Position numbers and translations under genes: made by a program
Notes under the pieces: generated by a model
The model's database searches: none
What the model saw: only the letters and a program-made list of their open reading frames with translations
What the model was told of the DNA's origin: nothing
In this document: one piece after another, positions 1 through 5,698 of the stretch
How the letters are laid out: the number at the start of each line of letters is the position of its first letter
How positions within the stretch are numbered: the stretch's first letter is position 1
Assembly (NCBI GenBank): GCA_903910495.1
Contig: CAIVZW010000222.1
Coordinates: forward strand, 1 to 6,778
Reading direction: 5' to 3'
Origin: an uncultured beta proteobacterium
GTDB lineage: Bacteria; Pseudomonadota; Gammaproteobacteria; Burkholderiales; Rhodocyclaceae
DNA length: 6,778 bases

Positions 1-1
1 C

Positions 2-208
2 CCGGCTGACGCGGGCGGTATAAAACCGGGGGACATCCTGCTTTCGGTAGACGGGAAATCCGTCAAGGACCCGCAGGTCATGCTCGACCTGATCGCCGGC
101 CAGAAACCCGGAGAAACGATTCAGTTCAAGCTGCGCCGACAGAAAACCCTGTTCGATGCCCCTGTCCGCATCGGTAAACGGCCACCGATTCGCCGCGAAC
201 GTGAATGA
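2..208 (+). CDS. C-terminal PDZ domain of an HtrA/Deg-type periplasmic serine protease (5' end outside window)
   Basis: Open from the left edge to a TGA stop, giving 68 residues. The segment has the hallmarks of the second half of a PDZ domain: an AGGIKPGDILLSVDGK stretch, then VKDPQVMLDLIAGQKPGE, then a beta-strand rich in Lys/Arg and an Arg-rich tail (RRERE). In HtrA/DegQ/AlgW-like trypsin-family proteases such a PDZ domain follows the catalytic domain, binds substrate C-termini and controls proteolysis in the periplasm. The catalytic His-Asp-Ser domain lies outside the window, so protease identity rests on the PDZ tail and on its position near tatC, where betaproteobacteria often carry a Deg-type gene. 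It ends with one PDZ domain and no further domain. Another PDZ protein cannot be fully excluded. No T-tracted terminator follows; a weak CATCC/GGATG hairpin (259-272) is the only candidate. Confidence 0.82.
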   Translation, partial: PADAGGIKPGDILLSVDGKSVKDPQVMLDLIAGQKPGETIQFKLRRQKTLFDAPVRIGKRPPIRRERE

Positions 209-724
209 TTGATTAAGCCATGTGCATTTCAGGATTGGATCAGGCAATTTCGGGATCTCATCCGTCTGGATGTGCAAACAAGACTGAGCTTGCAATCTGC
301 TGCTTGTTCGCAACCTTCTTGATACTGTAAGGAGCCGTTCAGTTATCGTCAGTCACCGGCAGGGCATGACCCGGAAATTCACGGACAGCAACGCGGCCTG
401 ACCGACCATCGGAGGCTGCTACTTGTGCGGCAGTTGAATCGCATATTGCAACTATTCCACTATTGCCAAGCAAAAATCGGTAGCAAAATGACCGAGCGGC
501 TGCTTGCCGAAATATGCCCCTCACCCAAACGACCCCGATCAGCCGGTCGCGGATAAACCTTGGGATTTGTATGAAGTTCTTGTTTACCCTGGTGATCGCC
601 GCACATATAACGAACGCTGAGGGCTTCCGGTATCACTGTTGACCCAGTTGTAGCGGTCGGAGATACTCGTCGAAGTACTGTTGAATTCCCTGTCCTTTCT
701 CATCCATTTATTCTGGAGGAACGC
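209..724. other. 516-bp region without a convincing gene
   Basis: Between the protease stop and the DUF362 start I see no gene with a recognisable product. The longest open frame is on the minus strand (stop near 339, open back to about 635, with a possible GTG start at 524). It has no clear ribosome-binding site, no family motif and an unconvincing composition. Part of the stretch (about 420-480) is only about 43% G+C by hand count, well below the flanking genes. The right end holds the candidate promoter for the DUF362 gene. The rest could be the remnant of an inserted element or a long leader, but I found no terminal inverted repeats or transposase motif. Confidence 0.6.
639..667 (+). promoter_or_regulatory. 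Candidate sigma70 promoter for the DUF362/polyferredoxin pair
   Basis: TTGACC (639-644, five of six matches to the -35 consensus) is followed by exactly 17 bp and then GATACT (662-667, four of six matches to the -10 consensus). Transcription would start near 674 and leave a leader of about 50 nt before the ATG at 725. The leader ends in a good Shine-Dalgarno sequence, TGGAGGA (714-720). I see no FNR-type TTGAT-N4-ATCAA site here. The match was found by eye, so it is a candidate only. Confidence 0.45.
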
Positions 725-1627
725 ATGGAACGCCGGAACTTTCTCAAAAACACCGCGCTGACTCTTGGTGGTCTTGCCGCGTGGGATGCCTGTCCTCCCA
801 TGCTCATGGCCGCGCCTGCGACGCGGGCAGACCTGGCCGTGGTGCACGGAACATCGCCGGACAAGATCGTGCGCGCCGCTGTCGACGCGCTGGGCGGCAT
901 CCGGCGCTTTATCGCCAAGGGCGATGTGGTGGTGGTCAAACCCAACATCGGCTGGGATCGCAAGCCGGAACAAGCGGCCACGACCAACCCCGAAGTCATC
1001 GCCACGCTGATCAAGCTCTGCTACGAAGCCGGCGCCGGCAAGGTGAAGGTCTTTGACCGCACCTGCAACGATGCACGTCGATGCTATGTGCAAAGTGGCA
1101 TTGAAGAAGCGGCCAAGGCCGCCGGTGCCGAGGTGAGTTACATTGATGAACGGAAATTTCGTGAGGTCAAGATACCCAACGGGGTGGCCATCCAGTCATG
1201 GCCGATCTACACCGACGTTCTTGAGGCCGACAAGCTCATCAACGTGCCCATCGCCAAGCATCATGGTCTCGGCAAGCTCACGCTATCGCTCAAAAACTGG
1301 ATGGGGGTGATGGGTGAAAACCGCGGCCGCATCCACCAGCGGCTCGACGATACGCTGGTTGATCTGGCCACTGTCATCAAACCCACGCTCACCGTGCTCG
1401 ACGCGGTGCGCATCCTCACGGCCCACGGCCCGCAAGGCGGCAATCTGGCCGACGTAAAGCGCCTCGATACCGTTATTGCCGGCACCGACCAGGTGGCCAT
1501 CGACGCTTACGGCAGCACGCTCTTCGGCATGACCGGCGCGGATATCGGGTGCATTACCGAGGCGGCGCGGCGCGGGCTCGGCGTGATGGATCTGGCGAAG
1601 CTGAACATCCTCAAGCTGGAAGCCTGA
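725..1627 (+). CDS. DUF362-family protein with twin-arginine signal peptide
   Basis: 300 residues. The N-terminus carries a textbook Tat signal: ERRNFLK at residues 2-8, a hydrophobic stretch to about 20, and possible cleavage after an Ala between 29 and 35. It is therefore expected in the periplasm, folded before export. The mature part matches the DUF362 (COG2006-like) pattern: VVVKPNIGW at 69-77 with the TTNPEVI element at 86-92, NVPIAKHHGLGKLTLSLKNW at 173-192, RIHQRLDDTLVDLA at 202-215, and a C-terminal GTDQVAIDAYG at 253-263. There are five scattered cysteines (23, 99, 114, 120, 276) and no CxxC ferredoxin motif, unlike DUF362 proteins with a fused ferredoxin domain. The start is supported by the Tat motif and by GGAGGA at 715-720. 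The biochemical function of the family is not established. The next gene encodes a NapH/NapG-like polyferredoxin, so a redox or maturation role is plausible but inferred. Confidence 0.85.
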   Translation: MERRNFLKNTALTLGGLAAWDACPPMLMAAPATRADLAVVHGTSPDKIVRAAVDALGGIRRFIAKGDVVVVKPNIGWDRKPEQAATTNPEVIATLIKLCYEAGAGKVKVFDRTCNDARRCYVQSGIEEAAKAAGAEVSYIDERKFREVKIPNGVAIQSWPIYTDVLEADKLINVPIAKHHGLGKLTLSLKNWMGVMGENRGRIHQRLDDTLVDLATVIKPTLTVLDAVRILTAHGPQGGNLADVKRLDTVIAGTDQVAIDAYGSTLFGMTGADIGCITEAARRGLGVMDLAKLNILKLEA

Positions 1628-1636
1628 AATGAAACA

Positions 1637-1776
1637 GCCCCCACGCTCGCTAATATCACTGAGGGCAGGCTTTGCACAGTCTGCCCGTTGCGCGGGCGCG
1701 GAGCAGCGCTCCGTGAATTGCCCGCTCCACCCCCCGAGGGGGCATCAGTACCTTCGGGCGGCCGGGCGGTACTGAT
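1637..1776 (+). repeat. Intercistronic array of stem-loops between the DUF362 and polyferredoxin genes
   Basis: Four local hairpins lie in the 149-bp gap. (1) 1663-1671 pairs with 1678-1686: nine pairs including one G-U, 6-nt loop. (2) CGGAGC at 1699-1704 pairs with GCTCCG at 1708-1713, nested inside GCGGGC (1692-1697) pairing with GCCCGC (1720-1725). (3) Five C at 1730-1734 pair with five G at 1738-1742. (4) A 9-bp perfect repeat at 1744-1752 and 1768-1776. In addition, GCCCCC at 1637-1642 can pair long-range with GGGGGC at 1738-1743 and enclose the first three. None is followed by a T tract, so this is not a classical terminator. The GCCCCC...CCGAGGGGGC design resembles GC-rich dispersed intergenic repeats that I recall from Burkholderiales genomes; that link is from memory and needs a search. 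Confidence 0.7.
1744..1776 (+). promoter_or_regulatory. Perfect 9-bp inverted repeat abutting the polyferredoxin start codon
   Basis: ATCAGTACC (1744-1752) and GGTACTGAT (1768-1776) are exact reverse complements with a 15-nt G/C-rich loop. The 3' arm ends one base before the ATG at 1777, so the normal ribosome-binding region lies in the loop and stem. The only SD-like bases are GGGCGG at 1764-1769, straddling loop and stem. In mRNA this could limit initiation of the second gene; as DNA it could equally be a repeat end or a protein-binding palindrome. The pairing is directly visible; any regulatory role is inference. Confidence 0.5.
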
Positions 1777-3336
1777 ATGTTGATCTGGGCGCGGCGGATC
1801 AGCCAGGGGCTCTTCCTGCTGCTCTTTCTTTTCCTCTTCCTGCAAACGGAGTCGAAGGGGACCGATCAGCTCGGGTATCCGGCCAAGCTCTTTCTCGAGT
1901 TCGATCCTCTGCTGGCGTTGGCGACTCTCCTCTCCGGGCACGCCCTCGTTCCGGGCTTTGCCTTTTCCCTGATCCTTGTGGCGATCACCGCCGTGCTGGG
2001 GCGCGTCTTCTGCGGCTGGGCCTGCCCGCTGGGCACCCTCAACAACATGGTCGGCGCGATGAAGCGCTGGAGGGCCAAACAACACCTTCGTGGCTGGTTT
2101 CACGCCAAGTATCTGCTGCTGATCTTTCTGCTGGCGGGGAGCATGGCAGGCATCCAGCTTAGCGGCCTTTTTGATCCGCTCTCACTGCTGGTGCGCCACC
2201 TTTCGCTGGGTTTCTACCCCTCGCTCAACTACGCGGCCAACGGGTTCATGGGCGCCGTCTACCAGGCCGACCTGAAGACGCTGACCCGTGTGGCCGAGGT
2301 AATTTTCGGCTTCATCAAGAAGACCGTTCTTGCTTTCGAGCAACCTCATTTCAACCAAGGCACCCTGATGACGGTTCTTCTGGTGGCCATCCTCCTGCTG
2401 AATCTTTCTGAACGGCGCTTCTGGTGCCGCTACCTTTGCCCGCTTGGCGCATTGCTTGGGCTGATCGGTCGTTGGGCCTTGCTCAAGCGCGAGCTGGCCG
2501 AGAGCTGCAACGACTGTGGAGCCTGTGACCGTGTATGCCAGGGTGGTCTCAAGAACAGAACCTGGACGGCCACGGAATGCCTGTACTGCATGGCGTGCGA
2601 CGATGCCTGCCCCAAAACCACGGTGAGCTTCGGCTTTTCTCGCAAGCCGCATCCCAAATCCCTCAATCTTGTTCGCCGCAAGGTGCTGTGGGCCGGCGGC
2701 GCCGGGCTCGCCTCGGTGGCCGTTTCCCGCGCCACGCCCAGCTTTGACGAAAAGCGGGCCAATCCTGTCCTGATCCGCCCGCCTGGCTCTCTTCCCGAGC
2801 CGGAGTTTCTCTCCCGCTGCGTGAAGTGCGGCGAATGCATGAAGGTATGCCCGACCAACGCGCTACAACCGACGTTGTTCGAAGCCGGTTTCGAGGGCAT
2901 CTGGTCACCCGTACTCGTGCCCACCATCGGCCACTGCGAATTCAACTGCACGCTTTGCGGTCAGGTCTGCCCCACGGGCGCCATCAAGACACTGACCCCG
3001 GCGGAGAAAACCAGATGGCGCATCGGCACGGCGATGATAGCGCACGGCCGCTGCCTGCCCCACGCCCACGCTACGCCGTGCATTGTCTGCGAAGAGGTTT
3101 GCCCGACGCCCACCAAGGCCATCTGGTTTGAAGAAAAGCTTGAAAAGAATCGCAACGGCCAGAAGGTGTTGCTCAAGCAACCGCACGTGGATCTGACGCT
3201 ATGCATAGGTTGCGGCATCTGTGAGGCCAAGTGCCCGGTCTCCGACCGCCCCGCCATCTACGTCACCAGCATTGGCGAGACCCGCTCGAAGAAGAATCAA
3301 CTGCTGCTGGAAAACTCCAGCAGCTACGGTGGCTGA
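1777..3336 (+). CDS. NapH-NapG-like fused membrane polyferredoxin (putative quinol dehydrogenase)
   Basis: 519 residues. Residues 1-290 resemble NapH: hydrophobic segments near 9-23, 57-76, 111-128 and 196-210, two membrane-edge CxxxCP motifs (C79/C83 and C217/C221), then two ferredoxin motifs (C244, C247, C250, C254; C268, C271, C274, C278). Residues 297-318 contain VRRKVL followed by a Gly/Ala-rich weakly hydrophobic stretch, like a Tat signal. Residues 332-500 resemble NapG/MauM: RPPGSLPEPEFL, then cysteine sets 348/351/354/358, 387/391/394/398, 426/435/438/442 and 476/479/482/486. Six [4Fe-4S] clusters are predicted. The length is close to E. coli NapH plus NapG added together (about 287 and 231). 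NapGH carries electrons from quinol to periplasmic partners, so a similar role, perhaps serving the upstream DUF362 protein, is inferred. ATG 1777 is the first usable start: an in-frame TGA lies at 1714-1716 with no ATG, GTG or TTG between. No nap catalytic gene is present, so it is not called napH or napG. Confidence 0.85.
   Translation: MLIWARRISQGLFLLLFLFLFLQTESKGTDQLGYPAKLFLEFDPLLALATLLSGHALVPGFAFSLILVAITAVLGRVFCGWACPLGTLNNMVGAMKRWRAKQHLRGWFHAKYLLLIFLLAGSMAGIQLSGLFDPLSLLVRHLSLGFYPSLNYAANGFMGAVYQADLKTLTRVAEVIFGFIKKTVLAFEQPHFNQGTLMTVLLVAILLLNLSERRFWCRYLCPLGALLGLIGRWALLKRELAESCNDCGACDRVCQGGLKNRTWTATECLYCMACDDACPKTTVSFGFSRKPHPKSLNLVRRKVLWAGGAGLASVAVSRATPSFDEKRANPVLIRPPGSLPEPEFLSRCVKCGECMKVCPTNALQPTLFEAGFEGIWSPVLVPTIGHCEFNCTLCGQVCPTGAIKTLTPAEKTRWRIGTAMIAHGRCLPHAHATPCIVCEEVCPTPTKAIWFEEKLEKNRNGQKVLLKQPHVDLTLCIGCGICEAKCPVSDRPAIYVTSIGETRSKKNQLLLENSSSYGG
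3303..3324 (+). other. 9-bp stem-loop at the 3' end of the polyferredoxin gene
   Basis: GCTGCTGGA (3303-3311) pairs perfectly with TCCAGCAGC (3316-3324) around an AAAC loop, ending 10 bases before the stop codon. No run of T follows, so it does not read as an intrinsic terminator. It may stabilise the 3' end of the transcript, or may simply reflect the repeated Leu and Ser codons it overlaps. Confidence 0.4.
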
Positions 3337-3447
3337 TGTCAGCAAATCGACTCTATCTTCTGCACCATCCTGCTTCGTAACAGCATCTTTGATTACATGG
3401 AGGTGTTTTACAATCGTCAGCGGCGGCATTAAACAATTCGTTATCGA

Positions 3448-3467
3448 GCCTCGCTGGCTTGCGAAGC
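3448..3467 (-). terminator. Weak candidate hairpin terminator downstream of tatC
   Basis: Read on the minus strand, GCTTCGC and GCGAGGC form seven pairs (one G-U) around a 6-nt loop, about 70 bases past the tatC stop. On the plus strand one pair is lost, so the structure favours the tat transcript. The downstream T content is poor (only a short TTGTTT further on). A second small palindrome (CCACGATTCGTGG, 3490-3502) lies nearer tatC. Otherwise the 202-bp convergent spacer (3337-3538) shows no gene. Confidence 0.22.
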
Positions 3468-3538
3468 ATCAACCGCCTAATTCGCGTATCCACGATTCGT
3501 GGGGAAGATCAAGCCAAGCCTGGAATGCTGATAGCCGA

Positions 3539-4282
3539 TCAAACGCTTTCCGGTTCTTTCACTTCTTCCGGCTGGCTGACAAAGCGTGACATCAGCATCC
3601 CCAGCTCGTAAAGCAGGCACAACGGGATGGCCAGCATGAGCTGGGAAATCACGTCCGGCGGCGTGAATATGGCGCCGACGACAAAGGCGCCGACGATCAC
3701 GTAAGGCCGCCATTCCCTGAGTGTGGCGAGCTTGACGACACGCATCTGGACGAGAACGATGACCACCACCGGCACTTCGAAGGTCACTCCGAACGCGATA
3801 AACGTACTCATGACAAAGGAGAGGTATTTTTCAATGTCGGTCATCCAGGCCACACCCTCCGGCGCGACCTTGGCCATGAATCCGAACACCGTCGGAAAAA
3901 CCAGAAAATAGGCGAACGCCATGCCGACGAAGAACAGGACGACGCTCGCCGTCACCAACGGCAGGGCCAGCCGTTTTTCGTGGACATACAGACCGGGCGC
4001 GACGAAGGCCCAGACCTGATAAAGAACGTAAGGCAGGGCGATCAGGAAAGCCACCATCAGCGCCACTTTCATCGGCACCAGAAAGACCCCGACGACATCG
4101 GTGGCAATCATCTGTCCGCCCTGTGGCAGGCTAGCCAGCAGAGGCTGCGCGAGCAGCGCGTACAGCTCCTTGGACCAGGGAAAGAGGCAGACAAACACGA
4201 TGCCGATGGCGAGCAGCGCCCGGATCAGCCGGTCGCGCAATTCGAAAAGGTGCGAGAGAAAAGACTCTTCCGGCGGATTCAT
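3539..4282 (-). CDS. tatC: Sec-independent protein translocase subunit TatC
   Basis: 247 residues from the ATG at 4282. TatC is the six-helix core of the Tat translocase in the inner membrane and binds the twin-arginine signal. Visible hallmarks: FLSHLFELRDRL at 8-19 with E14, the HEKR loop at 101-104 with E102, FEVPV at 168-172 with E169, and TPPD at 207-210 with D210; these match residues known to matter in E. coli TatC (E15, E103, E170, D211). Hydrophobic helices follow the usual order, and the C-terminus is short, acidic and cytoplasmic. The frame stays open further upstream to 4456, but that part overlaps tatB in another frame and has no TatC character. The chosen start follows the tatB stop by seven bases. 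No strong SD is seen, so translational coupling to tatB is likely. It is the last gene of the his-tat run and converges on the polyferredoxin gene. Confidence 0.97.
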   Translation of the reverse strand: MNPPEESFLSHLFELRDRLIRALLAIGIVFVCLFPWSKELYALLAQPLLASLPQGGQMIATDVVGVFLVPMKVALMVAFLIALPYVLYQVWAFVAPGLYVHEKRLALPLVTASVVLFFVGMAFAYFLVFPTVFGFMAKVAPEGVAWMTDIEKYLSFVMSTFIAFGVTFEVPVVVIVLVQMRVVKLATLREWRPYVIVGAFVVGAIFTPPDVISQLMLAIPLCLLYELGMLMSRFVSQPEEVKEPESV

Positions 4283-4289
4283 GCGCGGA

Positions 4290-4706
4290 TCAGACCCTGG
4301 CTGCCGGACTGGATGATTCTGCCGGGCCAGCGGCGTCGCCGGGCACGACGGGGGGCACTGCCGGTGCTTCGGGAAGGGCCAGCGCATCGCTCGTCGGTGC
4401 CAGATCCTGGACATAAGTTTGCGCCGACAGAACCGTCTCATTGACCGTCTGTTCAACCGTCTGCATCTCGCTGCTGATACTGCGTTCGAAACTGCGCGCC
4501 GATTCCTGCATGTCGGCTTGCATTTTCTTCAGCTCGTCGAGCTGCAGTTCACGGCTGACGTCCGCCTTCACGTCGTTGACATAACGCTGCAAACGCCCGA
4601 ACAGAAGCCCGGCCGTGCGCGCCACCTTGGGCAGACGCTCAGGCCCGATCACCACCAGGGCGACGATGGCAATGACCATCAGTTCGGAGAATCCGACATC
4701 GAACAT
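4290..4706 (-). CDS. tatB: Sec-independent protein translocase subunit TatB
   Basis: 138 residues. TatB partners TatC in the signal-peptide receptor complex. The N-terminus is diagnostic: MFDVGFSELMVIAIVALVVIGPERLP, with Glu at position 8, one membrane helix (about 4-21), a GPERLP hinge and then an amphipathic helix. Residues 55-95 are charged and helical, probably coiled. The C-terminal third is rich in Pro, Ala and Ser and likely disordered. The start is fixed by the conserved N-terminus even though the bases before it (CCTGATCCCTTGCC) lack a recognisable SD. The 74-bp gap from tatA is the widest in this gene run and holds no gene. TatB is distinguished from TatA by its own separate gene, longer tail and GPERLP motif. 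Confidence 0.95.
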   Translation of the reverse strand: MFDVGFSELMVIAIVALVVIGPERLPKVARTAGLLFGRLQRYVNDVKADVSRELQLDELKKMQADMQESARSFERSISSEMQTVEQTVNETVLSAQTYVQDLAPTSDALALPEAPAVPPVVPGDAAGPAESSSPAARV

Positions 4707-4780
4707 GGCAAGGGATCAGGAGGCAGAATGATGAGAAGACGCAGGAACCGTGATCGGTTTGCCTCTGCAAGCCCTGCACT

Positions 4781-5008
4781 TCACGACCTGGTCTTTTCCT
4801 TGACCTCGCCCTCGATGGTCTGCCCGCCACTGACCTGCTGTGGCGGCACAGCCTCGGGCGTTTTTTCATCGGCCGTCTTCATGCCTTCCTTGAAGCCCTT
4901 GACCGCACCGCCGAGATCCTCGCCGATGTTGCGCAGTTTCTTGGTACCGAAGATGAGCATGACGATGACCAGAACAACCAACCAGTGCCAGATACTGAAA
5001 CTACCCAT
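4781..5008 (-). CDS. tatA: Sec-independent protein translocase subunit TatA
   Basis: 75 residues. TatA oligomers form the pore or membrane-thinning element of the Tat pathway. The protein begins [21 protein letters not shown], a single membrane helix of roughly residues 4-20, followed by the [20 protein letters not shown] hinge and amphipathic helix typical of the family, and a polar charged tail. The size is normal for TatA. The start is supported by a strong AAGGAG eight bases upstream, which overlaps the hinT stop codon. It lies 12 bp after hinT and 74 bp before tatB, on the same strand. Confidence 0.97.
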   Translation of the reverse strand: MGSFSIWHWLVVLVIVMLIFGTKKLRNIGEDLGGAVKGFKEGMKTADEKTPEAVPPQQVSGGQTIEGEVKEKTRS

Positions 5009-5016
5009 GATAGTGT

Positions 5017-5023
5017 CTCCTTA
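5017..5023 (-). promoter_or_regulatory. tatA Shine-Dalgarno sequence merged with the hinT stop codon
   Basis: On the minus strand the hinT stop TAA runs straight into the SD as TAAGGAG, eight bases before the tatA ATG. It is the strongest ribosome-binding site in the his-tat run. This would allow tatA to be translated efficiently on its own, consistent with the known need for more TatA than TatB or TatC. Confidence 0.7.
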
Positions 5024-5371
5024 TAGCCGTTTGAGCATCGGACCGACCGGGTCCGGCCCGCCAACGATGTGCGCATGCAGGTGCCCAACCTCCTGCTGCC
5101 CGATGCGCCCGGAATTGATGATCACACGAAATCCGTCCGGACTGCCATTTTCTTTTGCCAGTTGGTCGGCAACGGCAAGCATCCGCCCCAGCACCGGGGT
5201 ATCGGCTTCGCTGACCGTCGCCAGCGAAGTGATGTGGCGCCTGGGTATGACCAGAATATGTACCGGACGCGCCGGATTGATATCGTGAAAAGCAAAAATC
5301 GTTTCGTCTTCGTACACTTTTCGCGAGGGTATTTCGCCACGCGCAATCTTGCAGAACAGGCAATTGTCCAT
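5021..5371 (-). CDS. hinT: HIT-family purine nucleoside phosphoramidase (HinT/PKCI type)
   Basis: 116 residues. HinT-type enzymes hydrolyse adenosine or guanosine 5'-phosphoramidates and lysyl-AMP in the cytoplasm. The diagnostic histidine triad is GHLHAHIVGG at 96-105 (H97, H99, H101; the middle or last His serves as nucleophile in the family). The N-terminus has CLFCKI (C4, C7) and the ARGEIPS element common to bacterial HIT proteins, followed by AFHDINP and HILVIPRRHI. The length is typical. The start lies three bases after the hisE stop, with only a weak SD, suggesting coupled translation. A HIT gene between hisE and tatA is a recurring betaproteobacterial arrangement. The cellular role in this operon is not known. 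Confidence 0.95.
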   Translation of the reverse strand: MDNCLFCKIARGEIPSRKVYEDETIFAFHDINPARPVHILVIPRRHITSLATVSEADTPVLGRMLAVADQLAKENGSPDGFRVIINSGRIGQQEVGHLHAHIVGGPDPVGPMLKRL

Positions 5372-5374
5372 GGC

Positions 5375-5698
5375 TTACTTGGTCCGTGACTTCTTTTCGT
5401 CGATCCCGGAAATCCCTTCGCGACGGCGCATTTCCTGTGAAACGTCTTCGATCCCCATACCGTAAAAAGCCAGCAGCACCATCACGTGATAAATCAGGTC
5501 GGTAGATTCCCAGACTATGTTCAGGCGCTTGCCATCTTTGGCCGCCATGATCAGTTCGGCACTTTCCTCACCGATCTTTTTCAGGATGGAATCGGGACCG
5601 TTGGCAAACAGTTTGGCGGTATAGGAGGTTTCCGGATCGGCATGACGGCGCGACGCCAGCGTCTCGGAAAGGCGATGCAGGATGTCGTGAGTACTCAT
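5375..5698 (-). CDS. hisE: Phosphoribosyl-ATP pyrophosphatase HisE
   Basis: 107 residues. HisE removes pyrophosphate from phosphoribosyl-ATP to give phosphoribosyl-AMP, the second step of histidine synthesis, in the cytoplasm. It shows the MazG-like all-alpha metal site: [11 protein letters not shown] at 40-50 (E44, E45, E48) and [14 protein letters not shown] at 63-76 (E64, D67). The C-terminal [13 protein letters not shown] is typical of stand-alone HisE. Unlike enterobacteria, where HisI and HisE are fused, they are separate genes here. The start codon overlaps the hisI stop in an ATGA, so the two are probably translationally coupled. Confidence 0.97.
   Translation of the reverse strand: MSTHDILHRLSETLASRRHADPETSYTAKLFANGPDSILKKIGEESAELIMAAKDGKRLNIVWESTDLIYHVMVLLAFYGMGIEDVSQEMRRREGISGIDEKKSRTK

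Noticed and set aside
259..272. CATCC/GGATG hairpin as the protease-gene terminator
   Set aside because: Only five pairs and followed by A/C-rich bases instead of T, too weak to call.
339..524. Minus-strand frame in the 516-bp gap (GTG start, 61 codons)
   Set aside because: No SD, no known motif and a composition typical of translated noncoding DNA; kept only as part of the unexplained region.
536..550. Fifteen bases (GATCAGCCGGTCGCG) shared with the 5' part of tatC near 4223, hinting at a tatC fragment
   Set aside because: The match stops abruptly on both sides and the surrounding translation does not follow TatC, so a chance match is more likely than a duplicated remnant.
1637..1743. CRISPR-like or intrinsic-terminator reading of the hairpin array
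   Set aside because: There are no regularly spaced identical repeats and no T tract after any stem.
1507..2103. 198-codon minus-strand open frame across the DUF362/polyferredoxin junction
   Set aside because: It lies antisense to the DUF362 3' end and the NapH-like start, is rich in Arg/Pro/Gln, has no recognisable domain and runs through the hairpin element.
2182..2951. Overlapping minus-strand open frames inside the polyferredoxin gene
   Set aside because: The plus-strand frame has ordered ferredoxin cysteine motifs throughout; the antisense frames are shadows.
4283..4456. Longer TatC with 58 extra N-terminal residues
   Set aside because: The extension overlaps tatB out of frame, is Arg/Pro-rich and unlike TatC; MNPPEESFLSHLFELRDRL is the normal start.
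4419..5288. 289-codon plus-strand open frame opposite tatB, tatA and hinT
   Set aside because: It is antisense to three firmly identified genes, its translation has low-complexity character with no family motif, and G+C-rich codon use on the other strand explains the lack of stops.
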